Source of the DNA: Craurococcus roseus
GTDB taxonomy: Bacteria > Pseudomonadota > Alphaproteobacteria > Acetobacterales > Acetobacteraceae
Length of the DNA stretch: 47,250 nt
Reading direction: 5' to 3'
Assembly: GCF_039523795.1 (NCBI RefSeq)
Contig: NZ_BAAAFZ010000022.1
Location: 1-47,250 of the forward strand
In this document: positions 18,409-26,089 of the stretch, piece by piece
Layout: each line of letters begins with the position of its first letter
Position numbering within the stretch: position 1 is the stretch's first letter
Translations under genes and position numbers: made by a program
Notes under the pieces: model-generated
Told to the model about the DNA's origin: nothing
The model's database searches: none
Seen by the model: only the letters and a program-made list of their open reading frames with translations

Positions 18409-19089
18409 ATGCGCATCCTGCTGGTGGAGGACGACGCCGAGGTCGCCCGCTTCGTGAAAAAGGGGCTGCAAGAGGCCGGGCACACCGTGGAGCACGCGGT
18501 CAACGGCCGCGACGGGCTGTTCCTGGCCGCGTCCGAGCAGTTCGACCTGATGGTGCTGGACCGGATGCTCCCCGGCGGGGTGGACGGCGTGCGCTTGGTG
18601 GAAACGCTGCGCGCCCAAGGCAACCGTGCGCCGGTGATCTTCCTGTCGGCGCTGTCGGCGGTGGACGAGCGCGTGAAGGGGCTGAAGGCCGGCGGCGACG
18701 ACTACCTGACCAAGCCCTTCGCCTTCGCCGAGTTGCTGGCGCGGGTGGAGGCGTTGGGCCGGCGCCCGTCCGTGGACGCGCCCTCCACCAAGCTCAAGGT
18801 GGCGGACCTGGAGCTCGACCTGCTGTCGCGCACCGTGTCGCGCGCCGGCAAGCGCATCGACGTGCAGCCGCGCGAGTTCCGCCTGCTGGAGCACCTGATG
18901 CGCCACGCCGGGCAGGTGGTGACGCGGACCATGCTGCTGGAGAAGGTGTGGGACTACCACTTCGACCCGCAGACCAACGTGATCGACGTCCACGTGTCGC
19001 GCCTGCGGCAGAAGGTGGACCGCGGCTTCGACGTGCCGCTGATCCACACCATCCGCAACGCCGGGTACATGATCCGCGGCGAGGGCTGA
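18409..19089 (+). CDS. OmpR-family response regulator
   Basis: A 226-residue two-domain regulator. The receiver domain has the acidic pocket VEDD at residues 6-9, the phosphoacceptor Asp51 in MVLDRMLP and the conserved Lys in DDYLTKPF. The C-terminal winged helix (residues ~128-224) includes VQPREFRLLEHLM and NVIDVHVSRLRQKVD, typical of OmpR/PhoB DNA-binding domains. It directly precedes its histidine kinase (31 nt) and follows the HtrA protease (25 nt). The closest familiar relatives are metal- or envelope-responsive systems such as CusR/CzcR, but the signal cannot be read from sequence. Confidence 0.93.
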   Translation: MRILLVEDDAEVARFVKKGLQEAGHTVEHAVNGRDGLFLAASEQFDLMVLDRMLPGGVDGVRLVETLRAQGNRAPVIFLSALSAVDERVKGLKAGGDDYLTKPFAFAELLARVEALGRRPSVDAPSTKLKVADLELDLLSRTVSRAGKRIDVQPREFRLLEHLMRHAGQVVTRTMLLEKVWDYHFDPQTNVIDVHVSRLRQKVDRGFDVPLIHTIRNAGYMIRGEG

Positions 19090-19120
19090 GGGGAACGGCG
19101 CGGGAACCGGACGACCGGCG

Positions 19121-20743
19121 ATGGCAACCACCTCCCCACCGGAGAAGACGGCGCCGCCGCCCCCTCCTCCTCCGCCCGCCGTGGCGGAGCCGCCCGCGCC
19201 CGGCGACGACGCCGCCGCGCCGCGGCAGAGCGGCGTCGCCGAAGCGGTCGCCGACCAGCTCCGGACAACCCCGGCGGCCGATGCCGAAGCGCCGTCGCCG
19301 GGCTTCGCCGCCGGCCTGGGCGCGCGGGCCGGCGCGCTCCGCCCGCCGGGCCTGTTCCGCAGCGCCGGCTTCCGCTTCGCGGCGCTGTTCGCGGCGCTGT
19401 TCGCGGCGGCCTCCCTGGTGCTGGTCGGCGCGCTGTGGCTGGTCACGGCCGGCACGCTCGACCGCCAGACCGACATGGCCATCCGCTCCGACGCGCTCGC
19501 CCTCGTGGAGCGCTTCCGCGAAGGCGGGACCACGGGGCTCGTCGAGGCCATCGAGGAGCGGCTGGCGGTGGACGTCGAGAACGACAGCATCTACCTGCTC
19601 GTCACCGCCGACACCGACCGGCGCCTGGCCGGCAACCTGAACCGCTGGCCCGTCGCGTGGCACCCCACGGAGAACTGGTTCCGCACCCGCGTCGTCCACG
19701 ACGGCGCCGAGACGCAGGCGCGGCTCTACAAGGTGGAACTGCCCGAGTTGCGCCTGCTGGTCGGCCGCGACGACACGGAGCGGCAGCGCCTCCAGCAACT
19801 CCTGACGGAAGGCGCGCTCTCCACCTCGGGCCTCGCGGGGTCGTTAGCCTTCTTCGGCGCTTGGCTGATGCGCCGCGCGATGCAGGCGCGGATGCGGCCG
19901 GCCTTCGCCACCGCCGCCGCCATCTCGGCGGGCGACCTGTCGCAGCGCGTCCCGCTCTCCGGCCGGGACGACGAGTTCGACCGCCTGGCGGCGACCATGA
20001 ACACCATGCTCGACCGCATCGAGACGCTGATGGACGGCGTCCGCGGCGTGTCCGACGCCATCGCCCACGACCTCCGCACGCCGATCGCGCGCGCCCGCGC
20101 CAAGCTGGAGGAGGCGCTGGCCAACGCCGGCCGCCCGTCCACCCCGGAGGGCGCGGCGCTGCGGCGGGCGGTGGAGCGCGGCATCGCCGACCTCGACGGC
20201 ATCGCCCGCATCTTCCGCGCCCTGCTCCGCATCGCCGAGGCCGAGGCCGGCGCCCGCCGCGCCGCCTTCGCCGCCTTCGACCTCGCCCCGGTGCTGGCGG
20301 ACGCCGGCGAGATCTACGAAGCGGCGGCGGAAGCGCGGGGCTTGCGCCTCGCCACCGACCTGCCCGAAACGCTGGAACTGTCCGGCGACCGCGACCTGCT
20401 GCTGCAAGCGGTGGCGAACCTGCTCGACAACGCCATCAAGTTCACGCCGCCCGGTGGGGAGGTGCGCCTGTCCGCCGCCGTGGTGGAAACCGCCGACGGC
20501 GGCGCCGGCATCGAGGTGGCGGTGGAGGACGACGGGCCGGGCATGGCGTCCGCCGACCGGGAGCGGGCGGGCCAGCGCTTCTTCCGCGCCGACGAGGCGC
20601 GCGCCACGCCGGGCTCGGGCCTCGGCCTCGCGCTGGTGCAGGCGGTGGCGGGTCTCCACAGGGGGGAACTCGTGTTGGAGGACGCCAACTCCGACGGCGC
20701 CCCACGCGGGCTGCGAGCTGTGCTCCGCTTGCCCCTATCGTGA
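19121..20743 (+). CDS. Membrane sensor histidine kinase
   Basis: A 540-residue kinase, partner of the preceding regulator. An unusual ~80-residue Pro/Ala-rich cytoplasmic leader includes an eight-proline run near residue 14. The first transmembrane segment is at about 85-110 (FRFAALFAALFAAASLVLVG). A short periplasmic sensor of ~130 residues, a second membrane segment (SGLAGSLAFFGAWL) and a HAMP region follow. The H-box is VSDAIAHDLRTPIARAR, with His316 as phosphorylation site. The ATPase domain has the N-box NLLDNAIKFTP, then DDGPGM and GSGLGLALVQ. All catalytic boxes are intact. If the Pro-rich leader is not translated, an internal start would leave an ordinary ~460-residue kinase. Confidence 0.9.
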   Translation: MATTSPPEKTAPPPPPPPPAVAEPPAPGDDAAAPRQSGVAEAVADQLRTTPAADAEAPSPGFAAGLGARAGALRPPGLFRSAGFRFAALFAALFAAASLVLVGALWLVTAGTLDRQTDMAIRSDALALVERFREGGTTGLVEAIEERLAVDVENDSIYLLVTADTDRRLAGNLNRWPVAWHPTENWFRTRVVHDGAETQARLYKVELPELRLLVGRDDTERQRLQQLLTEGALSTSGLAGSLAFFGAWLMRRAMQARMRPAFATAAAISAGDLSQRVPLSGRDDEFDRLAATMNTMLDRIETLMDGVRGVSDAIAHDLRTPIARARAKLEEALANAGRPSTPEGAALRRAVERGIADLDGIARIFRALLRIAEAEAGARRAAFAAFDLAPVLADAGEIYEAAAEARGLRLATDLPETLELSGDRDLLLQAVANLLDNAIKFTPPGGEVRLSAAVVETADGGAGIEVAVEDDGPGMASADRERAGQRFFRADEARATPGSGLGLALVQAVAGLHRGELVLEDANSDGAPRGLRAVLRLPLS

Positions 20744-20755
20744 AAGAAGAGTCAT

Positions 20756-20782
20756 TTGACACCCACCAAGGGTTGATAAGAG
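20756..20782 (+). promoter_or_regulatory. Possible promoter for the small secreted protein gene
   Basis: A perfect -35 hexamer TTGACA (20756-20761) begins 13 nt after the kinase stop codon. The best -10 candidate is TAAGAG (20777-20782) at a short 15-bp spacing. The -35 is striking in this GC-rich context, but the -10 is poor. Confidence 0.35.
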
Positions 20783-20803
20783 CGCGGGCATCCTCAGCCG
20801 CGA

Positions 20804-21118
20804 ATGCGCAGCCCTTTCCACCTCGTGGTGATCGCCGTGCTCACATCCGCCGCTAGCCCCGCGGTGGAAACGGTGCCGCGCGTCATAGATGACACGCCGG
20901 AATACTGCCGCAGCTTGGCGACCCGGCTGGCGATGCAACCGGCCGCCCGGCTGGAACCGTCCCGCTCTTTGGGCGAGCAGGGCGTGAAGCTGTGCGGCGA
21001 GGGGCACCTCCGCACCGGCGTCACGAAACTCCGCCGCGCGATGCGCGCCGCCACGGGGCCGCGGGCAACGGGCGCCGCCGCAGGGGCGCCGGTGGAAACG
21101 CGCGCGGTGACGCGGTGA
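20804..21118 (+). CDS. Small secreted hypothetical protein
   Basis: A 104-residue protein of unknown function. Residues 1-20 (RSPFHLVVIAVLTSAASPAV) look like a signal peptide. The mature part has two Cys (PEYCRSLATRL and VKLCGEGHLRTG) that could form a disulfide, then the basic segment GVTKLRRAMRAA. Short secreted proteins with this two-Cys layout seem common in related alphaproteobacteria, which is why I accept it; I know no function. It has its own possible promoter after the kinase gene. The ribosome site before ATG 20804 is weak. Confidence 0.6.
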   Translation: MRSPFHLVVIAVLTSAASPAVETVPRVIDDTPEYCRSLATRLAMQPAARLEPSRSLGEQGVKLCGEGHLRTGVTKLRRAMRAATGPRATGAAAGAPVETRAVTR

Positions 21119-21783
21119 AGGCGGGCGGGTAGGCGGCGCCTTCGGCGGGGGCGGGAGCCAGCCGCGAGACTTTGCTTGTGCCAACGGCCGCGTGCCGGAA
21201 TCGAAACGGACATGAGAGTCTTCGCGTCCCTGGCGATGCTCCTTTCTCGACCAAGGCGAACGGCGCGGACGCCCGATGAAACACCGGGGGGCCCAAGGAA
21301 CAGCTTGCAAAAAAGAACAAAATAGGTACATGGACGCTGGCGCGGACCTCCGCGGGCACGATGACCAGCGCCACGACAGGAGGCCGACCATGTTGTTCCG
21401 AAGCGAAGAGATGGTCGGGTCGGCCACATGAGGCCGCCGTTCGCCTTCTCCGCCGCGCCACGGCCCTCGCCGGGACCGGGCACGCCCGCGCGTCCCCGCC
21501 TCCCATCGGCACGCGAGGCCTCGCGCGATGAACGCCCCTCGCCGCGGAAGTCCTGGCCCGCAACGCGGGGCACCATGCCATCCCCAGCAGGCGCCGGCGG
21601 CGGCGAGTGCGGACCAGCCGCCTACCCATGGCCCGCATTCGCCTGCGGCATTTGTCCGATTCCGGCAATCCGCGCGGCACCAAGCCGCCGCGAACCCCGC
21701 CCGTTGCGCCTCTCCCGCCGGCGCGCATGATGCCCCGACGGCTAGGCGCTGCGCGCCGCCCCGCCACCGAGGGAGGCCCGCCC
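21119..21783. other. 665-bp stretch without a convincing gene
   Basis: No reading frame here looks like a conserved protein. It contains an AT-rich spot at 21305-21330 with the LexA-like motif GAACAAAATAGGTAC (21315-21329). An ATG at 21330 opens a 33-codon frame to TGA at 21429-21431. Inside that frame are a Shine-Dalgarno-like AGGAGG (21378-21383), an in-frame ATG at 21390, and the inverted repeat CGACCAT (21385-21391)/ATGGTCG (21411-21417). The rest, 21432-21783, is GC-rich and shows nothing I can name except the aldolase ribosome site near its end. Confidence 0.5.
21315..21329. promoter_or_regulatory. LexA-box-like motif
   Basis: GAAC-N7-GTAC differs by one base from the alphaproteobacterial SOS box GAAC-N7-GAAC (equivalently GTTC-N7-GTTC). 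It lies in an AT-rich patch in otherwise GC-rich DNA. No recognised SOS gene is adjacent, so function is uncertain. Confidence 0.25.
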
Positions 21784-22569
21784 ATGCTCGACAGCACCGA
21801 CTTCCGCGTTCCCTCGATGCGCCACAAGGTCAGCGCCGAGGAATGGCAAGCGCGCCTGGACCTCGCCGCCGCGTACCGGCTGGTGGCGCTCTACGGCATG
21901 TCCGACCTGAGCGCGAACCACATCTCCGCCCGCGTTCCCGGCGAGGAGTCCTTCCTCATCAACCCGTATGGGATGCTCTACGAAGAGATCACCGCCTCGT
22001 CCCTCATCAAGATCGACCACGAGGGCAACATCCTCCTGAAGCCGGACTTCCCCGGCCAGGACTACGGCGTGAACCGCGCCGGTTTCGTCATCCACTCCGC
22101 GATCCACAAGGCCCGGCACGAGATCGCCTGCGTCGCCCACACCCACACCTGGGCGGGCATGGCCGTCTCGGCGCTGGACTGCGGCTTGTTGCCCATCACC
22201 CAGACCTCCATGCGCTTCGCCAAGGTCGGCTACCACGACTACCAGGGCGTGGTGCTCGATCTGGAGATGCAGGACGCGCTGGTCCGCGACCTCGGCGACC
22301 ACGACGCGCTGGTCCTCCGCAACCACGGCCTGCTCGCCTGCGGCCGCACCGTGGCGGAGGCGTTCAACGCCCTGCACCGCCTCGAACTCTCCTGCAAGAC
22401 GCAGATCGCCGCCATGTCCTGCGGCACCAAGCTGCGCGAGGTGCCGCAGGCGGTGGTGGACGCCACCTTCCGGAACTACCAGCCCAACGTCCGCCGCCCG
22501 TTCGGCGTGATGGAATGGCCGGCGATGCTGCGGAAGCTGGACCGCGTCGACCCGTCCTGGCGGGATTGA
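21784..22569 (+). CDS. Class II aldolase/adducin family protein
   Basis: A 261-residue protein of the L-fuculose-phosphate aldolase/adducin fold. The zinc-site histidines appear in CVAHTHTWAGMAV and LRNHGLLACGRT, and the acidic residue used in catalysis or structure is in YEEITASSLIKID. Family members split sugar phosphates or, in many proteobacteria, act on unknown small hydroxy acids; the substrate cannot be told here. The start ATG 21784 has GGGAGG at good spacing. It is convergent with the DUF6455 gene, only 11 nt apart. Confidence 0.87.
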   Translation: MLDSTDFRVPSMRHKVSAEEWQARLDLAAAYRLVALYGMSDLSANHISARVPGEESFLINPYGMLYEEITASSLIKIDHEGNILLKPDFPGQDYGVNRAGFVIHSAIHKARHEIACVAHTHTWAGMAVSALDCGLLPITQTSMRFAKVGYHDYQGVVLDLEMQDALVRDLGDHDALVLRNHGLLACGRTVAEAFNALHRLELSCKTQIAAMSCGTKLREVPQAVVDATFRNYQPNVRRPFGVMEWPAMLRKLDRVDPSWRD

Positions 22570-22580
22570 CCGCCCGGCAC

Positions 22581-23174
22581 CTACCGGAGGTGCGGCGACT
22601 CCGACGGGCCGCTCCGCTCGAGTTCGGCGAAGAGCGGCGCGTTCGGGCAGAAGGCCGAAGGCGCCTCGGCCCCCGCCGCGCCGGCGAGGAAGCGGCGGCA
22701 GCGCCGGGTTTCCGTGCAGGTCGCGCAGCACAGCTCCGCCGCCCGCATCTGGGTCGGGAAGCGCTCCCGCGCCGACGCGCGGTCGAGTCCGAAGTGGTGC
22801 AGCGTCCCCGCCATGTAGGTGTCGACGCCCTCGCGCATCCAGCGCGCCGCCACGGGGCCGAGGCGGAGGGCGCGCGCGAGGTGGTCGTCGTCGGCCGGCG
22901 GTTCGGCCGCGGCGTCCGGCACGTGGTGGTCCTCCAGGAAGTGGTGCAGCACGAGCCCCAGCTTGGCCGCCGCGCGCGCGTCGCCGCGCCTGCACGCGGC
23001 CTCGATGTCGTCGAAGATCATGCGCCGGATCGTGTCCGCGCCTTCCGGCGTCCGGCACAGGCTCCAGCCCATCTCCAAGGCGACGACCTCCGGCAGGTGC
23101 TTGATCCTGGCGAGCGCGGAAACCTCTTCCTGGCTGAGGCCGCTCAGCCCCAAGCAATCGTTGTAGGTCAGCAT
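22581..23174 (-). CDS. DUF6455-type Cys-rich protein
   Basis: A 197-residue protein of unknown function. The N-terminal part (TYNDCLGLSGLSQEEVSALA, then IKHLPEVVALEMG) is a recurring alphaproteobacterial motif. The C-terminal part carries the DUF6455 Cys cluster ELCCATCTETRRCRRFL and FCPNAPLF. The clustered Cys suggest metal or Fe-S binding or redox sensing (inference). The start ATG 23174 has GGGAGG upstream. An FNR/FixK-like site with a matching -10 element lies 53-66 nt before the start, which suggests control by oxygen. Confidence 0.78.
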   Translation of the reverse strand: MLTYNDCLGLSGLSQEEVSALARIKHLPEVVALEMGWSLCRTPEGADTIRRMIFDDIEAACRRGDARAAAKLGLVLHHFLEDHHVPDAAAEPPADDDHLARALRLGPVAARWMREGVDTYMAGTLHHFGLDRASARERFPTQMRAAELCCATCTETRRCRRFLAGAAGAEAPSAFCPNAPLFAELERSGPSESPHLR

Positions 23175-23198
23175 GGCGCCCTCCCGTCTTTTCCCGCC

Positions 23199-23240
23199 TT
23201 TCTAGGGCGGTCCAAGGCGACGGCATTTGATCTCGCGCAA
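23199..23240 (-). promoter_or_regulatory. FNR/FixK-like site plus -10 element for the DUF6455 gene
   Basis: On the minus strand TTGCGCGAGATCAA (23240-23227) matches TTGAT-N4-ATCAA at eight of ten positions, with one perfect half. TAGAAA (23204-23199) fits a -10 element. The predicted start is near 23192, which centres the site at -41.5, the classic position for FNR/CRP-type activation. Regulator binding is not shown. Confidence 0.5.
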
Positions 23241-23461
23241 GCTGGCCGACGGGCGGGGCCTCCGGGCGGACGGCGCGAACCCTCCACGACCGGCGGCGGG
23301 GGGCCGCTCGCGCTACCGGAACGGAAAAGGTGCGCTGCGCCCGCCGGCGCCCGAACCGCGCCATTCACACCTGAAGGGGTCGGCAAGGCCGAGCAAGGCG
23401 GTAAAATGGGGGGAGTGGGGCGGCGCGGCGGGCGCCGCGACCCGTCCCGGAACCCCGGCCC

Positions 23462-24478
23462 TTGCGCATCCTGCTCTCGGACGCCGCGGCGGAGCGGCAC
23501 GGAAACGCCATCCGCGCGGCGGCGCCCGGAGCGGAACTGGCGCCGGTGCCGCCGGAAGGCGCCCCGCCCGACACGGCCGGCATCGAGGTCGCGTTCCTGT
23601 CGCGCGACGTCTTCGTCGGCGGCACGCGGCAGCGGCTGGCGCCCCGTTTCGTCCGATTCGTGGAACTGGTCCTGGCGGCGCCGGACCTGCGCTGGGTGCA
23701 GGGCTTCTCCGCCGGCACCGACCTGCACGTGTACCGATCCATGCTGGCCCGCGGCCTCGTGCTGACCAGCGCCGCCGGCGCCAGCGCTTCGACCGTGGCG
23801 CAGACCGCCATCGCCGGCCTCCTGGCGCTCGCGCGCGGCTTCCCCCGGATCGCCGAATCGCAGCGCCGGCGCGAGTGGAGTCCGTTGTCCGGCGGCGGCG
23901 CCGAGCCGCGCGACCTCGCCGGCCAGACCGCGCTGGTGGTCGGCACCGGCCCGATCGGCCAGGAGATCGGCCGGCTGTGCCGGGCGCTGGGCCTCCGGGC
24001 CGTCGGCGTCCGGCGGGACGCGTCGGCCGGGGTGCCGCCCGGCTTCGACGAGGTCCGGGGCTTCGCCGATTTGTCCGAATCGCTGCCGCGCGCCGACTGG
24101 CTGATCCTCGCCTGTCCGCTGACCGAAACGACCTGCGGCCTGTTCGACGCCGCGGCCCTGGCCTTGCTCCCGGACGGAGCGCGGCTGGTGAACGTCTCGC
24201 GCGGTGGGGTGGTGGTGGAGGCCGACCTCCTGGCGGCCCTCGAATCGGGGCGCGTCGCCGGCGCCTTCCTCGACGTGTTCACGGCCGAGCCGCTGCCGCC
24301 GGACAGCCCCTTCTGGGGCCTGCCCAACGTCATCGTCAGCCCCCACAGCGCCGCCGCTTCCGACGGGCTGGCCGACCGGGTGGCCGCGATCTTTTGCGAG
24401 AACCTCGGCCGCTGGCGGCGGGGCGAGCCGCTCCTCAACCGTGTGTCGGCAGACGTGGCCGCCGCACCACGACCCTGA
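23462..24478 (+). CDS. D-isomer-specific 2-hydroxyacid dehydrogenase
   Basis: A 338-residue NAD(P)-dependent dehydrogenase that interconverts 2-ketoacids and D-2-hydroxyacids. The Rossmann motif is VVGTGPIGQEIGRLC. The catalytic Arg is in LVNVSRGGVVVE, the Glu in FTAEPLPPDSP and the His in VIVSPHSAAA. The substrate-binding region WVQGFSAGTDLHV is intact. It resembles glyoxylate/hydroxypyruvate reductases (GhrA/B) in layout, but the substrate is not certain. It begins with TTG 23462, with no clear ribosome site; the first residues RILLSDAAAERHG fit a normal N-terminus. It is followed by a 75-nt gap with DnaA boxes and then dnaB. Confidence 0.87.
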   Translation: MRILLSDAAAERHGNAIRAAAPGAELAPVPPEGAPPDTAGIEVAFLSRDVFVGGTRQRLAPRFVRFVELVLAAPDLRWVQGFSAGTDLHVYRSMLARGLVLTSAAGASASTVAQTAIAGLLALARGFPRIAESQRRREWSPLSGGGAEPRDLAGQTALVVGTGPIGQEIGRLCRALGLRAVGVRRDASAGVPPGFDEVRGFADLSESLPRADWLILACPLTETTCGLFDAAALALLPDGARLVNVSRGGVVVEADLLAALESGRVAGAFLDVFTAEPLPPDSPFWGLPNVIVSPHSAAASDGLADRVAAIFCENLGRWRRGEPLLNRVSADVAAAPRP

Positions 24479-24498
24479 GAGGAGCGGAACGCTCCCCG

Positions 24499-24517
24499 TT
24501 ATCCACACTCATCCACA
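24499..24517 (+). promoter_or_regulatory. Two DnaA boxes in front of dnaB
   Basis: TTATCCACA (24499-24507) is an exact consensus DnaA box. TCATCCACA (24509-24517) has one mismatch. Both point the same way and start 10 bp apart, one helical turn. They lie 47-55 nt before the dnaB start codon, in the likely promoter region. Two similar 11-12 nt units (TTTGGACTCGG at 24524 and TTTAGACTCCGG at 24540) follow. Confidence 0.6.
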
Positions 24518-24553
24518 TGCTAGTTTGGACTCGGACTGGTTTAGACTCCGGCC

Positions 24554-26089
24554 ATGAACACGATCATCGCGCCCGGATTCGGCGACGGCAACGGCATCCC
24601 GGGCGGCGGCCTGCTCGGCCTGTCGCAGCGCGTCCCGCCGCAGAGCCCGCAGGCGGAGCAGGCGCTGCTCGGCGCCCTGCTCGCCAACAACAAGGCCTAC
24701 GAACAGGTTTCCGAGTTCCTGGCCGCGGAGCACTTCGCCGACCCGATCCACGGCCGCATCTTCCGCGCCATCCAGCGGCGGGTGGAGGCCGGCCAGCTCG
24801 CCGACGTCGTCACCCTCCGCCCGGAATTCGAGCACTCCGGCGAGCTGGACGAGGTGGGCGGCCCCGCCTACCTGGCGCAGCTCCTCTCGGCCATGATCGG
24901 CATCATCAACGCCGGCGAGTACGGCCGCTTGGTCCACGACTGCTGGCTCCGCCGCCAATTGGTGGACGTGGGCGAGGAGGTGGTGAACCGCGCCTTCGGG
25001 GCCGAGGCCGAGCTGGACGGCAAGGGGCAGCTCGAAGCCGCCGAGCAGCGCCTGTTCGATTTGTCCAAGGACGACGGCTCGGGCGGCGGCGTCATCACCT
25101 TCGAACGGGCGCTGGCGACGGCGGTGATGGCCGCCGAGCGCGCCTTCTCCACCCCCGGCGGCGTCTCCGGCCTGCCCTCGGGCCTCCGCGACCTGGACGC
25201 CAAGACCGGCGGGCTGCACCCCTCCGACCTGGTGATCCTCGCCGGGCGTCCGGGCATGGGCAAGACCGCGCTCGCCACCAAGATCGCCTTCGGCGCCGCG
25301 CGCGCCCTGGTGCGGGAAGCGCAGGAGAAGGGGCCGAACGCGGTGCCGAAGGGCGTCGCCGCCTTGTTCTCCCTGGAAATGAGCGCCGACCAGCTCGCCA
25401 CCCGCCTCTTGTCCGAAGAGGCCCGCATCTCCGGCGACCGCATCCGCCGCGGCGACATCTCCCAGCGCGACTTCGACCGCTTCGTCGAGGTCAGCCGCGA
25501 GATGGCGACCATCCCGATCGTCATCGACGATACTCCGGCCATCACCATCTCGGCGCTCCGCACCCGCTGCCGGCGGCTGAAGCGGACGCGGGGGTTGGAA
25601 CTGGTGGTGGTGGACTACCTCCAGCTCATGCGCCCCGCGGCGGGCACGCGGCCGGAAAGCCGGGTGCTGGAGATCTCGATGATCACCCAGGGCCTCAAAG
25701 CCATCGCCAAGGAACTCTCGGTGCCGGTGATCGCGCTGAGCCAGCTTTCCCGCGCGGTGGAGCAGCGCGAGGACAAGAGGCCCCAATTGTCCGATCTGCG
25801 CGAATCCGGCTCCATCGAGCAGGACGCCGACATGGTCATGTTCGTGTACCGCGACGACTACTACCTCGCCCAGCGCCAGCCCAAGGAGTTGGCCTTCGAC
25901 GACAACGGCAAGTTCCAGGACGCCATGCAGAAGTGGCAGACCGACATGGAGCAGGCGCACAACAAGGCGGAGCTGATCATCGCCAAGCAGCGCCACGGAC
26001 CCACCGGCGCCATCCGCCTGTTCTTCGAGGCCGAGTTCACCCGCTTCGGCGACCTCGACCAGGTGCATTCCCAGGCCGACGCCTATTGA
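24554..26089 (+). CDS. dnaB: Replicative DNA helicase DnaB
   Basis: A 511-residue hexameric 5'-3' helicase of the replisome. The N-terminal primase-interacting domain begins with SPQAEQALLGALLANN. The RecA-like C-terminal domain has Walker A GRPGMGKTALATK, Walker B LVVVDYLQLM, and the motif-4 region ALSQLSRAVEQREDKRP with DLRESGSIEQDADMV. Length is slightly above E. coli DnaB because of small insertions (for example after GAARALVREAQEKG), which are usual in alphaproteobacteria. No intein is present. Its stop codon overlaps the apparent start of alr. Confidence 0.96.
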   Translation: MNTIIAPGFGDGNGIPGGGLLGLSQRVPPQSPQAEQALLGALLANNKAYEQVSEFLAAEHFADPIHGRIFRAIQRRVEAGQLADVVTLRPEFEHSGELDEVGGPAYLAQLLSAMIGIINAGEYGRLVHDCWLRRQLVDVGEEVVNRAFGAEAELDGKGQLEAAEQRLFDLSKDDGSGGGVITFERALATAVMAAERAFSTPGGVSGLPSGLRDLDAKTGGLHPSDLVILAGRPGMGKTALATKIAFGAARALVREAQEKGPNAVPKGVAALFSLEMSADQLATRLLSEEARISGDRIRRGDISQRDFDRFVEVSREMATIPIVIDDTPAITISALRTRCRRLKRTRGLELVVVDYLQLMRPAAGTRPESRVLEISMITQGLKAIAKELSVPVIALSQLSRAVEQREDKRPQLSDLRESGSIEQDADMVMFVYRDDYYLAQRQPKELAFDDNGKFQDAMQKWQTDMEQAHNKAELIIAKQRHGPTGAIRLFFEAEFTRFGDLDQVHSQADAY

